Shown: positions 3,601-5,973 of the stretch, in pieces
Numbering within the stretch: position 1 is the first letter of the stretch
Layout of the letters: every line of letters begins with the position of its first letter
Assembly: GCA_027483285.1 (NCBI GenBank)
Contig: JAIXUZ010000073.1
Coordinates: forward strand, 1 to 5,973
Direction: 5' to 3'
Length of the DNA: 5,973 nt
Origin: Bacteroidota bacterium
GTDB lineage: Bacteria; Bacteroidota; Bacteroidia; CAMBQF01
Translations under genes and position numbers: made by a program
The notes under the pieces: model-generated
Told to the model about the DNA's origin: nothing
The model's database searches: none
Seen by the model: only the letters and a program-made list of their open reading frames with translations

Positions 3601-5973
3601 AGGTATATCTGGCGGTACATTTACATCAACCCCTGCAGGTTTATCGCTAGACCCAGCAACAGGTGAGATTGATTTATTAGCCAGCACCGTTGGTGGCCCA
3701 TACACTGTTACTTATACTACAACAGGTGTATGTGCGGCATCGCAAAGCCAAACAGTATCTATTACAGGTGCAGACAACTCAGCATTTGCTTTTGCAGACC
3801 CAACTATATGTATAAACGGTACTAACCCAACGCCCACTATTACAGGCTTAACAGGTGGTGTGTTTAGCTCATCTCCTGCCGGTTTAGATATCAACCCTTC
3901 AACAGGTTTAATTGACCTAAGCAACTCTGCAGTAAACGTACCGTATACTGTAACCTACACTACAACAGGTGCCTGCCAAACATTTACTACGCAGTCGATA
4001 ATATTATTACCTGCACCGGTTGTATCATTTAGCGGTTTAGACCCAGAATACTGTATTAGTGAGCCAACTGTTACCCTTGCAGGTTCGCCTGCGGGTGGCA
4101 CATTTAGTGGTTTGGGTGTAATTGGAAACACATTTAGCCCAACATTAACTGTAGCCGGCGACCATATTATTACCTACTCTTATACCGATGGTAACGCATG
4201 TTCTGCCTCAGCTACCCAAACAGTAACTATATACGGCTTACCATTTGTTACCTTAAGCGGTTTAGGCACATCATACTGTATAGATAACTCTACTCCAGTA
4301 GCTTTAAATATACTGCCTGCTTCGGGTGGTGTATTATCAGGCCCTGGCGTTTCGGGTTCAGACTTTATACCTTCTAACGCTGGTACGGGTTTTATAACTA
4401 TAAACTACAGCTATACCGATGGTAACGGTTGCACTAACACTGCAAGCCAAAACACGGTAGTTAACGCTTTACCTGTAGTAGGTATTAGCAGCCTTGCAAA
4501 CGCATATTGTGTGAGCACCGCCCCGGCAGCTTTAACCGGAATACCAAATGGTGGCACGTTTAGCGGAACAGGTATTACTGGTTCTACTTTTGACCCTGCC
4601 GATGCGGGTGTAGGTACTTTCACTATTACCTATTCTTATACTGATGGTAACAGCTGCTCTAACTCAACTACACAAAACGTAACAGTTAACGACCTTCCGG
4701 TAGTAGCTATATCTAACTTAGGTAGCGATTATTGCGAAGATGCAGGCCCAATCAACCTTATAGCAACCCCTCCTGGCGGTTCATTTACAGGTATTGGTGT
4801 ATCTAACAACCAGCTATTCCCATCTATAGTAAATGGTAACCAAACATTGGTAATTTATACTTATACTGATGGTTTAAGTTGTTCAAACTCTACATCTCAA
4901 CTTGTCGTAATTAATGATTTACCAACCGTTAGCTTTAGCGGCCTAAACCCTGAGTATTGCGTAAGCGCAAGCCCTGTTACTTTAACAGGTACACCAGTTG
5001 CAGGTACTTTCAGCGGTTCTGGTATTACTGGCGACACGTTTGACCCTGCAACTGCAGGTGTTGGTTTACATGTTATTACCTACTCTTATACAGACGGTAA
5101 CAGCTGCTCTAACACTACCACCCAAACTGTTGTAGTAAATACATTGCCAACAGTTGCTATAAGCAACTTACAATCTGCTTACTGTGTTAACGTTACTAAC
5201 GTTCCGTTAACAGGTATACCTGCAGGTGGCACATTTAGCGGCATTGGTGTTAGTGGCAATACGTTTAACCCATCTACTGCCGGACAGGGCTCGCACACCA
5301 TTACCTACACTTACAGCGATGGTAATGGCTGTTCAAACTCTGCTACGCAAACAGTAGCGGTTAACCCTCTACCTTCATTAAGCATTACAGGTTTAGCCCC
5401 ATCATATTGTATAGATGCTGCTGCAGTTAACATTGGCGGCCTACCAGTAGGTGGTACATTTAGCGGTGCAGGCATATCGGGTAACACATTTACCCCGGCA
5501 CTTGCAGGCGCAGGTACATTTAACATTACCTACTCATATGCAGATGGTAACGGCTGCTCTAACACAACTACCCAAGGTGTTGTTGTTAACGCACTGCCTG
5601 TTGTAGCATTTAGCGGCTTAAACTCTAGCTACTGTATAGGTAACATTACAGCCCAGCCATTGGTTGGTGCCCCTGCGGGTGGAACCTTCACAGGCCAGGG
5701 TGTATCGGGTACTAACTTTACCCCATCAACTGCTGGTGTTGGTACACATGTAATTACCTATAGCTTTGTTGATGTCAACTCTTGTTCAAACAGTGTTAGC
5801 CAAACGGTAACGGTTTTTGATTTCCCACAGGTAGCTATTACCAACCTTGCTGCTCAATATTGCATCTCGGCCGGTGTACAAACACTTAGCGGTTTACCAT
5901 CAGGCGGTACATTTAGCGGAACCGGTGTAACCGGCACCAGCTTTGACCCTGCAGCTGCAGGTGTTGGTATCTA
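578..5973 (+). CDS. Giant secreted multi-repeat surface protein (beta-helix, Gly-rich, Ig-like repeats), 3' end outside window
   Basis: The frame runs from ATG at 578 to the last base, 1798 complete codons with no stop. The start is supported by the signal peptide that follows directly and by the lack of an earlier plausible start. Domain order: signal peptide 1-19; parallel beta-helix segment about 21-158; Gly-rich region 159-428; bridging beta-rich segment 429-513; Ig-like domain 514-584; seven type A repeats 590-1148; type B repeats from 1149 on, the ninth cut by the window end. No transmembrane segment follows the signal. Each complete repeat has two cysteines, fitting disulfides formed outside the cytoplasm. 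Basic residues almost vanish after Arg492, and Met is absent after residue 50. Proteins of this style in Bacteroidota are usually adhesins or matrix components exported by T9SS, often with a gliding-motility-associated (type B) C-terminal sorting domain; that end is not in the window, so the secretion route is inferred. No catalytic residues can be assigned to the beta-helix. Coding and export are near certain; the precise role is unknown. Confidence 0.95.
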   Translation, partial: MKKLLLLFTMVFATMLSNAQTCSIWQVSNTAQLQTAMTAANSAGGGIIRMSQGTYVITNELALSSNVVLEGGWNAGFTTKTSTAGLTVISRTQANPSNNPTGGGSYVRAIVASGISGWRLQDLTITVQNASANTQVSNYGVYITGSSNYLVQRCVINSGNAGSGVNGSNGTSGASGGNGGNGGTGDSNNETLFRAGGSSGSSSCCPGGAGGNNAYAGNGSSAGAGSTGGCSGGNGGSGGGNGCSTFSCTNPGAGGTGANGSNGSNGGNGSVGASGSIVSGFFVPGGAGTSGGNGTNGTGGGGGGGGGAEVGGACNDGAGSSGAGGGGGGCAGTGGTGGTGGGSTYCVFIVSNGANGQLVDNQYNLGNAGTGGNGGAGGSGGSGGAGGTGGLGAGNGGDCNVGRGGNGGAGGNGGAGGAGGTGAAGDAATVNVVSGTSLSNNSTLALSAQSSLTVTEENCTNKTITLSNCGTGTTTYPTQGVKDVTACSTTYRGFITINADFTTPTITNGSTTTFCAGGSVQLSVTNTPTPDYTSFQWYNNGSPIGGATASTYTATTSGTYTVEGVTACCGTTPQSTGITVTVNPTFVSTFSYGASAYCQQDADPTPSVTESGGGFSASPSGLSIDATTGVIDLSASTPNTYTVTYAFGGPCPSSSTQTVTINATGNSTFSYASASYCQNSSDPTPSVSVLGGTFSSTPSGLSINPGTGAIDVSASTADTYTVSYLSTGGACATISTQTITIIVPDDASFSYSASSYCVNGTDATPTVTGLAGGTFSATAGLVIDPSTGVINVSASTVGGPYTVTYTTNGACPNTATQSVSIIAAGVSTFSYAQGTYCKNGVNPTPSISVGGGSFSATSGLVVDPTTGVIDLVASTAGGPYTVTYTSASPCPSQSTFTINITPTDDASFSYSTNSYCTNGTNALPNITGLAGGTFTASSGLFVNNATGEINLLASTPGGPYTVTYTTNGPCPTTATFSVSITGADNPSFSYTQASYCQNAGANPVANITGISGGTFTSTPAGLSLDPATGEIDLLASTVGGPYTVTYTTTGVCAASQSQTVSITGADNSAFAFADPTICINGTNPTPTITGLTGGVFSSSPAGLDINPSTGLIDLSNSAVNVPYTVTYTTTGACQTFTTQSIILLPAPVVSFSGLDPEYCISEPTVTLAGSPAGGTFSGLGVIGNTFSPTLTVAGDHIITYSYTDGNACSASATQTVTIYGLPFVTLSGLGTSYCIDNSTPVALNILPASGGVLSGPGVSGSDFIPSNAGTGFITINYSYTDGNGCTNTASQNTVVNALPVVGISSLANAYCVSTAPAALTGIPNGGTFSGTGITGSTFDPADAGVGTFTITYSYTDGNSCSNSTTQNVTVNDLPVVAISNLGSDYCEDAGPINLIATPPGGSFTGIGVSNNQLFPSIVNGNQTLVIYTYTDGLSCSNSTSQLVVINDLPTVSFSGLNPEYCVSASPVTLTGTPVAGTFSGSGITGDTFDPATAGVGLHVITYSYTDGNSCSNTTTQTVVVNTLPTVAISNLQSAYCVNVTNVPLTGIPAGGTFSGIGVSGNTFNPSTAGQGSHTITYTYSDGNGCSNSATQTVAVNPLPSLSITGLAPSYCIDAAAVNIGGLPVGGTFSGAGISGNTFTPALAGAGTFNITYSYADGNGCSNTTTQGVVVNALPVVAFSGLNSSYCIGNITAQPLVGAPAGGTFTGQGVSGTNFTPSTAGVGTHVITYSFVDVNSCSNSVSQTVTVFDFPQVAITNLAAQYCISAGVQTLSGLPSGGTFSGTGVTGTSFDPAAAGVGI
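638..1051 (+). other. Parallel beta-helix (pectate-lyase-like) segment, residues 21-158
   Basis: The segment begins with W-Q-V-S-N-T-A-Q-L-Q and A-M-T-A-A-N-S, the capping helix seen in pectin-lyase-like folds. Short beta rungs separated by turns follow: I-I-R-M-S-Q-G-T-Y-V-I-T (about 47-58), S-N-V-V-L-E-G-G-W (65-73), Y-V-R-A-I-V (106-111), W-R-L-Q-D-L-T-I-T-V (about 117-126), Y-G-V-Y-I-T-G-S-S-N-Y-L-V-Q-R-C-V-I-N (139-157). The L-x-x-L-T-I-x-V and V-Q-R-C-V-I-N-S-G rungs are typical. There is no recognisable Asp/Arg active-site cluster, so a binding or structural role is more likely than polysaccharide cleavage. The segment is too short for a full solenoid, so the helix may continue after the Gly-rich region. 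Confidence 0.7.
1472..1498 (+). repeat. Nine consecutive glycine codons
   Basis: Nine glycine codons in a row, a mix of GGC and GGT, form the longest pure glycine run in the protein (residues 299-307). The mixed codons should make the run more stable against slippage than the nearby pure GGC tract. Confidence 0.95.
1547..1564 (+). repeat. Perfect (GGC)6 trinucleotide tract
   Basis: Six identical GGC codons encode Gly-6 (residues 324-329), directly followed by TGC (Cys). It is the only pure triplet tract of this length noticed in the window. Length changes in a triplet tract would add or remove glycines without breaking the frame. Confidence 0.95.
1862..2116 (+). other. Bridging beta-rich segment (residues 429-513)
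   Basis: This segment links the Gly-rich region to the Ig-like domain. It reads T-V-N-V-V-S-G-T-S-L-S and L-A-L-S-A-Q-S-S-L-T-V-T, then a Cys-containing part (E-E-N-C-T-N-K, L-S-N-C-G, V-T-A-C-S). The L-x-L-x-x-x-S-x-L-T-V spacing could be resumed beta-helix rungs, which would make the Gly-rich region an insertion within the beta-helix. It holds the last cluster of basic residues: Lys in N-K-T, Lys in V-K-D, and Arg492 in Y-R-G. No family is recognised with confidence. Confidence 0.5.
2117..2329 (+). other. Single Ig-like domain (residues 514-584)
   Basis: The pattern is F-C-A-G-G-S-V-Q-L-S-V, then F-Q-W-Y-N-N-G-S-P-I, then S-T-Y-T-A-T-T-S-G-T-Y-T-V and a C-C-G, closing with I-T-V-T-V-N-P. 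A leading Cys, a central Q-W-Y-x-N-G and a G-x-Y-x-V strand are the usual signature of Ig-like domains in Bacteroidota surface proteins. It carries the last tryptophan of the visible protein and occurs once, between the N-terminal fold and the repeat arrays, probably as a rigid linker or binding module. Confidence 0.75.
2345..4021 (+). repeat. Type A tandem array: seven extracellular repeats of 79-82 residues
   Basis: Units start at the Phe of F-S-Y: 2345, 2582, 2822, 3062, 3299, 3539 and 3785, with periods of 237 to 246 bases. The shared pattern is F-S-Y-x4-Y-C, then often N-G and P-T-P, then G-G-x-F-(S/T), G-L-x-(I/V)-(D/N)-P-x-T-G-x-I-(D/N), A-S-T, Y-T-V-(T/S)-Y, and a second Cys in G-x-C. 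The G-L-x-I-D-P-x-T-G-x-I stretch resembles bacterial putative-Ig (He_PIG-like) repeats; that assignment is by recollection of the motif. Each unit has exactly two cysteines, probably one disulfide. Units 3-6 carry G-G-P-Y-T-V-T-Y; units 1, 2 and 7 do not, so the inner copies are more alike. Unit 7 is the most diverged (F-A-F, T-I-C in place of Y-C). Confidence 0.9.
4022..5973 (+). repeat. Type B tandem array: eight complete and one partial repeat of 75-77 residues
   Basis: Units start at 4022, 4247, 4478, 4703, 4928, 5153, 5378, 5603 and 5831. Six of the eight measurable periods are exactly 225 bases, the others 231 and 228. The pattern is V-x-(F/I/L)-(S/T)-x-L-x-x-x-Y-C, then G-G-T-F-(S/T)-G-x-G-(V/I)-(S/T)-G, F-x-P-x-x-A-G, I-T-Y-S-Y-T-D-G-N-x-C-S-N, and a closing T-V-x-V-N-x-L-P. 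Such units are common in long Bacteroidota surface proteins. Each complete unit has exactly two cysteines. Unit 4 is the outlier (S-F-T-G and N-N-Q-L-F instead of the usual G-N-T-F) and lacks the A-G-x-G turn. The ninth unit is cut by the window end, so the copy number is unknown. Confidence 0.92.

Noticed and set aside
3712..5526. Three similar minus-strand frames of about 70 codons (3712-3924, 4411-4623, 5311-5526)
   Set aside because: They recur because the underlying + strand repeats recur; they are antisense shadows of repeat units.
578..5973. Bacteroidota O-glycosylation motif D-(S/T)-(A/I/L/V/M/T) in the repeats
   Set aside because: Despite many Ser/Thr, the D-T and D-S pairs I saw are followed by Tyr, Phe or Asn, so I cannot support a glycosylation claim.
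2345..5973. Direct DNA repeats as a CRISPR or mobile-element signature
   Set aside because: The periodicity is a multiple of three, stays in one open frame and varies at synonymous sites, so it is protein repeat, not an array with spacers.

Overview
The window looks like a piece of a Bacteroidota genome (Sphingobacteriia/Chitinophagia/Flavobacteriia type; genus not resolvable). The grounds are the AT-rich intergenic DNA, a start codon with no Shine-Dalgarno sequence, a weak TAnnTTTG-like -7 element, a short Sec signal ending in S-N-A-Q, and a very long Thr/Ser/Gly/Asn-rich surface protein made of Cys-paired Ig-like repeats. Everything supported lies on the + strand.

Region 1 (1-468) is the 3' end of a gene for a TPR (tetratricopeptide repeat) protein that starts before the window. 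Its in-frame stop is at 466-468. A second frame then continues with convincing TPR-like protein for 23 codons to a stop at 527-529, so this gene end probably carries a 1-nt indel or, less likely, a +1 frameshift site. Region 2 (about 469-577) is intergenic DNA with that extension and a weak promoter candidate.

Region 3 (578 to the window end) is one uninterrupted reading frame of 1798 codons with no stop in the window. I translated it line by line and found no interruption. Its layout is: signal peptide (residues 1-19); a pectate-lyase-like parallel beta-helix segment (about 21-158); a roughly 270-residue Gly-rich GGX region (159-428) with nine cysteines; a bridging beta-rich segment (429-513); one Ig-like domain (514-584); seven tandem repeats of about 80 residues (type A, 590-1148); and eight complete plus one partial repeat of about 75 residues (type B, 1149-1798 and beyond). 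Each complete repeat has exactly two cysteines at fixed places. The architecture fits a giant exported adhesin or matrix protein, most likely a type IX secretion (T9SS) cargo whose sorting domain lies downstream of the window. That last point is inference.

The most unusual property is composition. After Arg492 there is one Lys and no Arg in 1306 residues, and there is no Met after residue 50. The other long open frames on both strands inside 578-5973 are shadows of this gene. No RNA gene, mobile element, CRISPR array or new enzymatic system was seen.
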